In this document: piece after piece, positions 1 to 8,526 of the stretch
Position numbering within the stretch: position 1 is the first letter of the stretch
Layout of the letters: each line of letters opens with the position of its first letter
Origin: JAXMAR01 sp046350295
GTDB lineage: Bacteria; Planctomycetota; Planctomycetia; Gemmatales; Gemmataceae
Direction of reading: 5' to 3'
Assembly: GCA_046350295.1 (NCBI GenBank)
Contig: JAXMAR010000077.1
Span: 1-14,581 of the forward strand
DNA length: 14,581 nucleotides
Program-made: the position numbers and the translations under genes
Notes under the pieces: model-generated
The model's input: only the letters and a program-made list of their open reading frames with translations
Told to the model about the DNA's origin: nothing
The model's database searches: none

Positions 1-60
1 CGGTCCAAGTTTCAGCGTCGCCTGACGGCGGGTCAACCAGTCCGGGGAAGCAAGTGTCAT
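1..60 (-). CDS. 5' end of an unidentified protein gene (partial, runs off the left edge)
   Basis: Reading the minus strand from position 60 gives ATG and 20 open codons to the window edge (MTLASPDWLTRRQATLKLGP). A GAGGA Shine-Dalgarno-like sequence lies four bases before the ATG. The Trp-Leu-x-Arg-Arg opening resembles the starts of some small planctomycete proteins I remember, but too little is present to name a family. The gene is divergent from the 16S unit, so its promoter should lie between 61 and about 250. The start is supported by the RBS only; confidence is moderate because just 20 codons are visible. Confidence 0.5.
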   Translation of the reverse strand, partial: MTLASPDWLTRRQATLKLGP

Positions 61-399
61 CCGTTCCTCGTATCTCGATAATGCGCGGCGCTTGCGAGTT
101 TTCCCCTAACCGTTCGCTCAGGAAGCGCCGGCCGGGGCGCCGCGAGAAATGTCAGACGAAGCGCCTGAAATCCAATCGCAGCATGGGTGTTGTAGCAATC
201 CCTTGCCCAGATTCCGCGCTTGCAGCTGCATTTTCACGACTTTTCCCTTGACGACGCAGGAACACCGTACGCATAATGGGGCAACGCTCGGGCCTCCTTC
301 GTCCGAGCCCTGTGCGGCCGCTTTCGACGGCTCCCCGGGGAAAAGAAAAACCGGGGAAAGGCCGGCGAAAGTTTTTTTCACTTTTCTTCTCTCGCCCCG
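61..399. other. Intergenic region between the divergent partial gene and the main 16S promoter
   Basis: I see no convincing protein gene here. The short ORFs on both strands overlap each other, are Arg/Pro/Ser-rich and match nothing I recognise. The stretch holds an upstream rRNA promoter candidate (248-277), a GC hairpin (CCCCGG paired with CCGGGG around an A-rich loop, about 334-357) and an A/T-rich tract at 368-390 just before the second promoter, which could act as an UP element. Confidence 0.5.
248..277 (+). promoter_or_regulatory. Candidate upstream rRNA promoter (P1)
   Basis: TTGACG (248-253) and CATAAT (272-277) are separated by 18 bp. Each hexamer matches the sigma70 consensus at 5 of 6 bases. 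It lies upstream of a stronger promoter with the same 18-bp spacing, and tandem promoters are common for rRNA genes. Transcription would start near 284. This is a sequence match only. Confidence 0.5.
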
Positions 400-429
400 T
401 TGACATCCCGGCCGACAGATTCGTATACT
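400..429 (+). promoter_or_regulatory. Main 16S rRNA promoter (P2), sigma70-type
   Basis: A perfect -35 TTGACA (400-405) is followed after 18 bp by TATACT (424-429), 5 of 6 to the -10 consensus. A T-rich and A-rich tract (368-390) lies just upstream, where an UP element would be. Transcription should begin near 436, giving a leader of about 345 nt before the mature 16S 5' end. Confidence 0.8.
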
Positions 430-495
430 ATCGTTGCTTCACTAATGCAAAGCATTTGCGAAGCGAATCGGTGAGCCGCGTCTCGCGGCGAGTCG

Positions 496-526
496 ATCTT
501 TGACAATTGGGTAAGCACCTTTTAAG
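496..526 (+). promoter_or_regulatory. boxA-like leader element and 5' arm of the pre-16S processing helix
   Basis: GATCTTTGACA (495-505) resembles the boxA antitermination element of bacterial rRNA leaders. The same stretch is complementary to the 16S trailer: ATCTTT (496-501) pairs with AAAGAT (2407-2412), CAATTGGG (504-511) with CCCAATTG (2398-2405), CC (518-519) with GG (2391-2392), and TTAAG (522-526) with CTTAA (2386-2390), with small internal loops. Such a helix looping out 16S is the usual RNase III-type processing substrate. Pairing is read from the sequence; function is inferred. Confidence 0.65.
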
Positions 527-570
527 AGCCCTTGCGAGGGGGTGTGTGCCGTTACGGCGCGGACCTCCTT

Positions 571-598
571 GTAAGAGACAGCGAAAGCTGTCGTTTAC
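571..598 (+). other. Leader RNA hairpin with GAAA tetraloop
   Basis: GACAGC (577-582) and GCTGTC (587-592) pair perfectly around a GAAA tetraloop (583-586). GTAA (571-574) and TTAC (595-598) extend the stem beyond a short mismatch. The element lies in the 16S leader between boxA and the mature 5' end, so it is probably a leader structural element. There is no U-tract, so it is not an intrinsic terminator. Confidence 0.5.
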
Positions 599-782
599 TT
601 TGAGTCGGCGCCGTAAAGGCGACAATCAGATTCTTCAGCGGCTCGGCTTGCTTCGTTTAGCCGTCGATCGCAGATCGGCGGGGAGACGTGGCGAAAAGGC
701 CGGGCCAAGATTAGTTTGCGAGCCCGCTGCCCGCGGCTGACCTTCTTCGGGAGGTTAATCGGGTAGCGAGACAAAGCTAATA

Positions 783-2321
<1,539 letters not shown>

Positions 2322-2385
2322 CTAAAGGATGGTCCACTCTTCATCTCACTGGAAGAGAACATATCCCACTCCATGCAAGACAAGC

Positions 2386-2412
2386 CTTAAGGCGCCTCCC
2401 AATTGAAAAGAT
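2386..2412 (+). other. 16S trailer: 3' arm of the pre-16S processing helix
   Basis: This trailer begins 65 nt after the mature 16S 3' end and is complementary in blocks to leader positions 496-526 (described there). The two arms enclose all of 16S. The longest uninterrupted block is CCCAATTG (2398-2405). The arms lie about 257 and 65 nt from the mature ends, so further trimming would be needed. Confidence 0.6.
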
Positions 2413-2417
2413 AACCC

Positions 2418-2440
2418 CGCCGAGAGCGAAAGCTCGGGCG
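2418..2440 (+). terminator. Possible terminator hairpin of the 16S unit
   Basis: CGCCGAG (2418-2424) pairs with CTCGGGCG (2433-2440) with one bulged G; an alternative fold is GAGC-GAAA-GCTC. It sits just beyond the trailer arm, where the monocistronic 16S transcript should end. No U-tract follows (ATTTGTGG), so this would be a weak or Rho-assisted terminator, or merely a structural hairpin. Confidence 0.3.
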
Positions 2441-2821
2441 ATTTGTGGCTTCGTTTGCGTCGACTTCCTCCCCTGACATTGCTCCTGATCATTTCTCCTT
2501 CACGTTGCTGAAGTCAACATCGATCCATCTTCCCGAAGAATGCGCGCTGTTAGGATCGCATCGGCCTCTTCAACCTGCAGAACGACGGCAAGCACCGGCT
2601 TGTCCTTCTGGATCCTTATCGACCCGTGAGCGGCGTCCTGATCTCCGCCGCCGCCCTTCGCACCCTCGCAGCTCCCTGTTACAATTCACTCGTTTCGAAC
2701 AGTTCGACCGCCTCGGAGGCGGCCGATCAGGCCGGCCCCGCGTGGGTCGAGGCACGGCCCGGCAAGATTGCCGGCCTTGAACCACCGCCAAATTCCCAAT
2801 GAATCTCAGGAGGAATTGCCG
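2441..2821. other. Intergenic region between 16S and the kinase gene
   Basis: No gene is supported. One plus-strand frame is open from 2554 to 2799 (82 codons, stop at 2800-2802) and begins with a coding-looking stretch (DRIGLFNLQNDGKHRLVLLD). It has no ATG and a TAG immediately before it, so at best it is a gene remnant. A GC palindrome (CCGCCTCGGAGGCGG, about 2709-2723) lies ahead of the kinase start. I cannot assign a convincing promoter. Confidence 0.4.
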
Positions 2822-3670
2822 ATGTCGAGCTCCGCGGGTCGGCGGGCGGGCCGGGGCCGGGTGATCAGGCCACGACCATCGATTACGGCTGGGCGGTGGG
2901 ATCGGTATGTCGATCTGGCGCCCTATGCTCGGGGCGGGATTGGGGAGGTGTTTCGCGGGGCCGATCCGGGGCTCCACCGCACCGTCGCCGTCAAGCGCTT
3001 CCTGCGCGAGCGGCAGCTGTCGGCAACGCGCAGGGCCGCCAGCCTTCCTCTTGGAGGCGGAGGTCACGGCCCGGCTGGAGCATCCGGGGGTCGTGCCGGT
3101 GTACGGGCTGCTCAGGGATCGGGAATGTCCGGCCCTATACGATGCAGCTTGTCGAGGGTCCGACGTTCGCGGAGGCGATCCAGGAGCACCATGCCAGGGC
3201 GCCGAACCCGATGGGCCTGCGCCCGGCTGCTCGATGTGTTCCTGCGCGTCTGCCAGACGGTGGGCTACGCGCACAGCCGGGGGCATCATCCACCGCGACC
3301 TGAAGCCGGCCAACGTCATGCTCGGGCCGTACGGCGAGACGCTGGTCGTCGACTGGGGGCTGGCCAGGTTCTCCGGCCGGGATGAGATTCCGGGCGGCGC
3401 CGCAGGCGAGACGTCCACGACGCCCGGCTCCTCGAAGCAGACCGCCATGGGGTCCGCTCGGCACGCCATGAGCCCCGAGCAGGCGGCGGGACGCCACAGG
3501 ACGTCGTGGCGCATCCGCCGACGGACATCTACAGCCTGGGCGCCATCCTCTACGCGCTTGTTGACGGGCCGGGGCGCCTCTGGAGGAGGAACTGGCCTCA
3601 GCTCAGCAAACTCAGCGCGGCGATTTCCCCGGCCGCGGCAGGTCAAGCCGACGTGCCCCGGCCGCTCGAA
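2822..3670 (+). pseudogene. Ser/Thr protein kinase domain (N-terminal half of kinase-TM-TPR protein), multiply frameshifted
   Basis: ATG 2822 follows a perfect AGGAGG (2809-2814). Read across three frames, a whole Hanks-type kinase appears: the Gly loop ARGGIGEVF and VAVK lysine, then FLLEAEVTARLEHPG (alpha-C Glu), YTMQLVEGPTFAEAI, LLDVFLRVCQTVGYAHS, the catalytic loop GIIHRDLKPANVML, VVDWGLARF (DWG instead of DFG, frequent in planctomycete kinases), MSPEQAAG and PPTDIYSLGAILYAL. No single frame holds them all. Single-base shifts are needed near 3043, 3134, 3223, 3281, 3495, 3560, 3572, 3629 and 3650, most at short C or G runs. Catalytic Lys, Asp and DWG residues are all intact, so the break is very recent or an assembly artefact. 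The reading continues in frame into the CDS at 3506-5314. Confidence 0.75.
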
Positions 3671-5314
3671 ACGATCAGCCTGAAGGCGATAGCCCCGAAC
3701 CCTCGGATCCTTTACGCTTCGGCGAACGCCCTGGCCGCCGACGTGGAGCACTGGCTGGCCGATGAGCCGGTGAGCGCCTGCCCCGAGCGGCTTCCGACGC
3801 GCGTGCGGCGCTGGGCCAAGCGCAATCGCATGCTCGTGGGGGCGGGGCTGTTCCTGCTGGTCGCCATCGTGATCGGTTTGTCGATCGGAGCGGCGCTGCT
3901 GGAGCGCGCCCGGCTCGAGACGGACCAGCAGCGTCATGCCGCCGTCATCGCCCAGGGCAAAGCCGAAGCGATCAACCGCTTCCTGATCGACGATCTGCTC
4001 AAGCAGGCCGACCCGGCGACCAACCCCGCGGGGGACCGGCTCACGGTCCGGCAGTTGCTCGACCTGGCCACGTCCCGGCTGGACGCCCGCACCGAGCTGG
4101 CGGGGCAGCCGGAGGTCGAGGCCGAGGTGCGGGGCGTCATGGGCCGGGCTTACGAGAACCTGGGCGCTCACGAGCAGGCGTCCCGGCATTACCGGCGCGC
4201 CTGGGGACTGCTCGCGTCCGTCCACGGAGCCACGCACGCGTCGACGCTGAAGGCCCGCAACGATTACGTCTATGTCGTGGTCGACGCCGATCTCAGCCCG
4301 GAGGGCCCGGCCCTGGCGCGGGAGTTGTACGCGGCCTGCGAAGCCGCGCTGGGGGCCGAACACCTCCAGACCGCTCGCGCCCTGGGCATCCTGGGCCGGG
4401 TGCTCGATGCCGCCGGCGACACGGTCGAGGCGGAACGAGCGCTGCAAAAGAGCAGCCGGCTCCTGCAGGCCTCTCTTGGGCCGGACAACCATCTGAGCCT
4501 GGACACGGATAACTCTCTCGCCGGCCTCTACTGGCGCAGTGGGCAGGCGGAGAAGGCCGAGCCGATCATGCGTTCGATCGTGGAGCGGCGGCGGCGCGGC
4601 GCGCGCGACCCGGACCTGAGCCTGGCGATCGGCAACTACGGCTATATCCTCCTGGCGCTGGGACGATTCGCCGAGGCTGGGGCCGCCGCCGAGGAGGCCG
4701 TCGAGGTGGGAACGCGTTCCGTCGGGCCGACCGCGCTGGGGACGCTCTCGGCGCGCTCGCTCCGCGGCTACGTCCACGAGGCGCAGGGACGCTGGTCGGA
4801 GGCAGAGCGGGACTTTGTTGCCGTGCTCGCCGATCGCCGCCGCTTGCTGCCGCCGACGGCCGCCAACGTCAAACGATCGCTGGGGCATCTGGCCCGGCTG
4901 TACGCCAAGCGGGAACGCTGGAGCGACGCGGCCCCTTACCTCGCGGACCTGCTCCTCGCGCAAAGCCCGGATCCCGCCCGGAAGCGTGACGAGCTGGCGC
5001 AGGCCCTCGCCGCCGCCTTGAGCGGGGACGCCGACCCGGCGGCCGCCGAGCCTCTCCTCAAGCAGTGCTGGGATTGCGGCAAGGCGATCCTCGCGCAGGG
5101 GGACTGGCTGCGGCCCGAGTTGGCCTCGCGCTACGGCGACTGCCTGCGCCGCCGCGGCAAGTACGCCGATGCGGAGCCACTCCTCGTCGCCGCGGCGAGC
5201 GATGTCGCGAAAGCGATCGCCCCGCCGCCGTGGAGCGTTCCGGCGGCCCGGCGGCGCGTCGCCGACCTTTACGACGCGTGGGGCAAGCCGGCCGAGGCGG
5301 CCAAGTGGCGTTGA
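3506..5314 (+). CDS. C-terminal half of membrane Ser/Thr kinase: end of kinase domain, TM helix, TPR repeats
   Basis: This is the uninterrupted 602-codon frame; the GTG at 3506 is inside the kinase domain and is probably not the true start. Domains in order: kinase C-lobe remnant (residues 1-85, with TDIYSLGAILYAL and ANALAADVEHWLADEPV), a basic juxtamembrane segment (PTRVRRWAKRNR), one TM helix (about 109-132, LVGAGLFLLVAIVIGLSIGA), then TPR-like helical repeats to the end. Repeats recur every 40-45 residues, e.g. GRAYENLGAHEQASRHYRRA, GRVLDAAGDTVEAERAL and GYILLALGRFAEAGAAAEEA. The architecture is the planctomycete sensor kinase with cytoplasmic kinase and TPR moiety across the membrane; the full protein would be about 830 residues. 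Partners and signal are unknown. Reading frame 3670-5314 shows no damage, in contrast to the upstream half. Confidence 0.8.
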   Translation: MAHPPTDIYSLGAILYALVDGPGRLWRRNWPQLSKLSAAISPAAAGQADVPRPLETISLKAIAPNPRILYASANALAADVEHWLADEPVSACPERLPTRVRRWAKRNRMLVGAGLFLLVAIVIGLSIGAALLERARLETDQQRHAAVIAQGKAEAINRFLIDDLLKQADPATNPAGDRLTVRQLLDLATSRLDARTELAGQPEVEAEVRGVMGRAYENLGAHEQASRHYRRAWGLLASVHGATHASTLKARNDYVYVVVDADLSPEGPALARELYAACEAALGAEHLQTARALGILGRVLDAAGDTVEAERALQKSSRLLQASLGPDNHLSLDTDNSLAGLYWRSGQAEKAEPIMRSIVERRRRGARDPDLSLAIGNYGYILLALGRFAEAGAAAEEAVEVGTRSVGPTALGTLSARSLRGYVHEAQGRWSEAERDFVAVLADRRRLLPPTAANVKRSLGHLARLYAKRERWSDAAPYLADLLLAQSPDPARKRDELAQALAAALSGDADPAAAEPLLKQCWDCGKAILAQGDWLRPELASRYGDCLRRRGKYADAEPLLVAAASDVAKAIAPPPWSVPAARRRVADLYDAWGKPAEAAKWR

Positions 5315-5350
5315 GCGCCGCGAGCCGAGCGGGGCCGGACTGAGGGATGA

Positions 5351-5536
5351 CGGTTTCGCGAGTGTTCACGGCAGGTCCGGCTCGGCTCGCCGGACCTACC
5401 AGGGGAGCATCCCTTCGCGCCCGGGGTCATCGATTCCACACACCTGTTCGAAGTGGCCTACCGCATCGAAGGCAAGGAGCTCGGCGTCTGGCTGGTCGAC
5501 ACGAGGAAGGCCCAGGTCCAGGAAAGAAAGAAATGA
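5351..5536 (+). pseudogene. Orphan C-terminal coding fragment, family not recognised
   Basis: The frame is open from just after a TGA at 5348 to TGA 5534-5536 and has no start codon. From about 5405 it reads like genuine protein: EHPFAPGVIDSTHL, FEVAYRIEGKELGVWLVDT and a basic tail ending ERKK. The balanced composition differs from the Arg/Pro-rich shadow frames around it. It lies in the same frame as the kinase, 36 nt past its stop, and begins at a hairpin. It may be the 3' remnant of a lost gene or a short gene whose start was displaced by an indel. I do not recognise the family. Confidence 0.35.
5373..5397 (+). terminator. Strong hairpin downstream of the kinase gene (possible terminator or REP-like palindrome)
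   Basis: AGGTCCGGC (5373-5381) and GCCGGACCT (5389-5397) form a perfect 9-bp stem with a 7-nt loop, 59 nt after the kinase stop. No T-run follows, so it is not a classical intrinsic terminator. A palindrome of this kind could be a Rho-independent-like pause, an mRNA 3'-end stabiliser or a dispersed extragenic palindrome. Confidence 0.4.
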
Positions 5537-5774
5537 AATCGGGAGCAGACAACGCGGCCGTTCTGTGCGCTGGTCGCGGCGTCTTTTCCCGGTCCTCTTT
5601 GCCTTATCCATCTTCTCGGCACAATCCGCAATTCCGGCATCACCGGCAAAGTTTTCCTAAACCCCCACCGGGTTTTGAGCCGATAGGAGAAAAATCTCCA
5701 GGCTGCGCCTTGCGGTCCGGCCGGGGAAAGACCCTGAGCGCCCTCAGAGTCACGACGGAACACGGGGTAGAACC
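5537..5774. other. Upstream region of the tolC-like gene
   Basis: This 238-bp stretch has no supported gene. It contains A/T-richer patches (AAAGTTTTCCTAAACC near 5648-5663 and GGAGAAAAATCTCC near 5686-5699, itself an imperfect palindrome) that could hold the promoter. I could not find a clear -35/-10 pair. The RBS before ATG 5775 is weak (GGGGTAGAACC). Confidence 0.35.
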
Positions 5775-8402
5775 ATGAAACATTGGATCGGGGTGGCGTT
5801 GCTGTTGACCCTGGGTGTGGGTTGCCAGCACCAGTGCTTCCTTGCCGAGAAGGATTTCAAGGACGCTCACCTCATGCCGAGCGCGGTCGAACACGACAAG
5901 ACGTTCGGCCTCGACCCCGTCACCGGCCCGGTTCCCGCCCCTCCGGACGTCACCTTCCCTGAGCGCAAGCCGCGCCACCTCACCCTCCAGGAAGCCATCG
6001 CCGTCTCCCTGGAAAACGGCACGGTCAGCGGCCGCACCGGCATCGGCTCGGGCATCGTCGACGACAACCCGGCGACCTACAATGGGGCGAGCATCAGTTC
6101 CCAGAGCGACACGGTGCGCGTGCTCGCGCTGGCGCCGGCCATCGCCCAGGCCAACATCGAAGCTTCCCTGTCGCGCTGGGACGCCCGCTGGATCTCCGGG
6201 CTGAGCTGGAACCATACCGACCAGTTGCTCCAGGGCCTCACCAGCTTCAACAACGGCGACCGCGCCAACTTCAACACCAGCATCGTCAAGCCCCTCGAAT
6301 CCGGCGGCTTCGTCCACACCTCGCTCGACACGACGTACCAGATGCTCAACAATCCGCCCGCCGGGGCCTTCGGCGTTCTCAACCCGTCCTACACCACCCG
6401 CTTCATCATCGGCTTCGAGCAGCCCCTGTTGCAGAACTTCGGCTCCGACATCAACCAGCTGCTCAACCGCCCGCCGCAGGTGTTCGGCTCCACCTTGCCC
6501 GGCTCCGCCGCCACCGTCCTCAACCAGACCTATCTCGCCACGCTGCAGCAACAGACCTCGTTCGTCAACGAAGGGACGGTCGACGGCGTGCTCATCACCC
6601 GGCTCCGCTTTAACCTGAGCCGGGCCGAGTTCGAGCGCCAGATCAACAACCTGGTGCTCAACGTCGAAGTCGCCTACTGGAAGCTCTACGAGGCGTACGG
6701 CGAGCTTTACACCTTCGAGGAAGCCCTTCGCATCGTCCACAACGGCTGGCTCCTCATGAACGAGAAGTTCGGGGCCGGCCGCACCAAGCTGGCCGAGCTG
6801 GCCCAGCTGCGCGGCCAGTACGAGGAGTTCCGCGGCGAGCGCGTCCGCGCCCTGGGCCAGGTGCTCGAGGCGGAGCGCAACCTGCGCGGCCTGATGGGCG
6901 TGCCGATCGAAGACGGCGAGCGGCTCGTGCCGATCACGCCGCCGACGATGGCCGGCTATCGCCCCGACTGGGACGTGTGCCTGCAAGACGCCCTCAACTT
7001 GAGGCCGGAGCTGGTGCTGGCGCGGGAAAGCCTGCGTGTCTCCCAGTTCAACCTCGATTTGCAAAAGAACTTCCTCAAGCCGGACCTCCGCCTCGTCGCC
7101 GACTACGTCCCCACGGGCTTCGGCACGCGGCTCGACGGCAACGGCACGTTCCTCGACGCCAACGGCCAGCCGCATTCCTCCAATGCTCTACGCAGCCTGG
7201 CCTCGAACCATTTCGACGACTGGCTCGTGGGTCTGAACCTGAGCGTGCCGATCGGCTATCGCCTGGAGCACGCTTCGATCCGGGCCGGCCGCCTCGCCCT
7301 GGCTCAGAGCTACTTCGCCCTCAAGGACCAGGAAGAGCGCATCAAGCGCTACCTCGTGCAGCAGTACCAGAAGGTCTCCGAGTGGTGGGTCCGCATCGAG
7401 ACGGCGCGGCAAGAGCGGAAGAACTATGCCGAGGCGGTCAAGAAGCGCCTGACCGAGCTGCGCGAAAAGGAAGGCGTCGATCCGGCCACGCTGCTCGAAG
7501 TGCACCGCCGCTTCTCGCTGGCGCAGCAGAAGGAATACCAAGCCATCTCCGAGTACAACAGCTCGCTGGCGCGGCTCGAGTTCGCCAAGGGAACGGTGCT
7601 GAAGCACGACAACGTCGTCATCGCCGAGGGGGCCGTGCCGTACTGTGCCGAGGTCCGGGCCGTCGATCACGAGCGCGAAAGGGCCAAGGCGCTCGTCCTG
7701 CGCCAGCCCGCCCCGCTCACCGAGCCCGGCCGCATGGTCGGCGACCACGATCTGCCCGCGACCCTGGAAGAGCCTGGTCACGCCCCGGCGGCCACCTGGC
7801 CGGCCCCCGCGCCAAAGACCGGAGAGAAGATCCTGGATAGCCGCTTCAAGCCGGGCGTTGACCCCGTCCCGTTCGATCGCAAGAAGGTCGACACCGCCAC
7901 GCCGCTGCCGCCGGACGGGGGCGCCAGGAGCCGCAAGGATGCCGTCAAGGAACCGGACTGGAGGAGCGCGACGAAGGTGGAGCCCACCGTTGACGCCGCG
8001 CCGAAGATGGTCGAGCCGGCCGCGACGCCGGACATCCCGCTGGTGCTGCCACCAGGCGCCACGCTGCCGAAGGACACGCCGCTGCCAAGCCTACCCACGC
8101 CGCCGAGCGAGCCGGCGCTGCCGCCCCTCCCGCCGCCCGCCACGCTGCCGGCGCCCGCGACGCTGCCGCCAGCGCCCGCTATCCCGGCGCCTGCAGCGAT
8201 CCGAGCCTTCCCGCCATCCCCCATTGCCTCCGAGCCCCGCCGCCCCGAGCGTTCCGCTCTCGGACTTGCCGCCCGTCCCGGCGACGCCTTCGGATATCAT
8301 CACGCTGCCGCCGGCGCCCCTGCCGGGAAACATCAGCCTGCCGCCCGCGACGCCGATCCTGCCGCCGGAACGGAAGAGCGACTGAAGCTCGGAGTCGAAT
8401 AA
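5775..8402 (+). CDS. TolC-family outer-membrane efflux protein with Pro-rich C-terminal tail
   Basis: This is the outer-membrane channel component of a tripartite efflux or type I secretion system. Residues 1-17 form a lipoprotein-type signal peptide (MKHWIGVALLLTLGVGC) with a candidate acylated Cys17. The first outer-membrane efflux motif is LTLQEAIAVSLENG (69-82). The first coiled-coil repeat is FNLSRAEFERQINNLVLNVE, AYWKLYEAYGELYTFEEALR and LAELAQLRGQYEEF (about 278-380). The second repeat is LRPELVLARESLRVSQFNLD through VGLNLSVPIGYRLEHASIRA and the helices to about 620. Residues about 670-875 are a Pro/Ala-rich tail absent from classical TolC. No inner-membrane pump or adaptor gene is adjacent. 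Near 8201 and 8218-8222 two missing C bases would switch the tail to a frame reading PLSDLPPVPATPSDIITLPP and ending at TGA 8385; that end (ERKSD) is likelier than the Arg/His-rich end at 8402. Confidence 0.88.
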   Translation: MKHWIGVALLLTLGVGCQHQCFLAEKDFKDAHLMPSAVEHDKTFGLDPVTGPVPAPPDVTFPERKPRHLTLQEAIAVSLENGTVSGRTGIGSGIVDDNPATYNGASISSQSDTVRVLALAPAIAQANIEASLSRWDARWISGLSWNHTDQLLQGLTSFNNGDRANFNTSIVKPLESGGFVHTSLDTTYQMLNNPPAGAFGVLNPSYTTRFIIGFEQPLLQNFGSDINQLLNRPPQVFGSTLPGSAATVLNQTYLATLQQQTSFVNEGTVDGVLITRLRFNLSRAEFERQINNLVLNVEVAYWKLYEAYGELYTFEEALRIVHNGWLLMNEKFGAGRTKLAELAQLRGQYEEFRGERVRALGQVLEAERNLRGLMGVPIEDGERLVPITPPTMAGYRPDWDVCLQDALNLRPELVLARESLRVSQFNLDLQKNFLKPDLRLVADYVPTGFGTRLDGNGTFLDANGQPHSSNALRSLASNHFDDWLVGLNLSVPIGYRLEHASIRAGRLALAQSYFALKDQEERIKRYLVQQYQKVSEWWVRIETARQERKNYAEAVKKRLTELREKEGVDPATLLEVHRRFSLAQQKEYQAISEYNSSLARLEFAKGTVLKHDNVVIAEGAVPYCAEVRAVDHERERAKALVLRQPAPLTEPGRMVGDHDLPATLEEPGHAPAATWPAPAPKTGEKILDSRFKPGVDPVPFDRKKVDTATPLPPDGGARSRKDAVKEPDWRSATKVEPTVDAAPKMVEPAATPDIPLVLPPGATLPKDTPLPSLPTPPSEPALPPLPPPATLPAPATLPPAPAIPAPAAIRAFPPSPIASEPRRPERSALGLAARPGDAFGYHHAAAGAPAGKHQPAARDADPAAGTEERLKLGVE

Positions 8403-8436
8403 TCCGCTGTCGCTTCGTGCCGCGCGCGGTCGTCTC

Positions 8437-8483
8437 ACAATCCGAGGCGTGAGCGAGGAGTCCTCACCCACGCCTCGGATTGT
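8437..8483. terminator. Long hairpin between convergent tolC and channel genes (bidirectional terminator candidate)
   Basis: ACAATCCGAGGCGTG (8437-8451) and CACGCCTCGGATTGT (8469-8483) are perfect 15-bp inverted repeats around a 17-nt loop that itself contains GAGGA/TCCTC. The hairpin lies 34-51 bp after the two possible tolC stops and about 43 bp beyond the inferred true end of the convergent channel gene. The stem is AT-rich at its base on both sides (ATTGTTT on the plus strand, ATTGTGA on the minus), with only a short T-run. Position and symmetry favour termination from both sides. Confidence 0.55.
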
Positions 8484-8526
8484 TTCAACCCATCACGCCA
8501 ATCAAGCCTCTCTTTCACCAGCGTGC

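Noticed and set aside
2322..2821. 23S/5S or tRNA genes downstream of 16S
   Set aside because: No tRNA cloverleaf, CCA-type end or 23S start sequence was seen; the 16S gene appears unlinked.
2570..4963. A 797-codon minus-strand ORF
   Set aside because: It lies antisense to the kinase-TPR gene, is Arg/Pro/Gln-rich and matches nothing; long antisense frames are expected in GC-rich coding DNA. Its continuity across the kinase indels is coincidental.
5640..7175. A 511-codon minus-strand ORF
   Set aside because: It is the antisense shadow of the tolC-like gene, with Val/Glu/Ala/Gly-biased composition and no domain.
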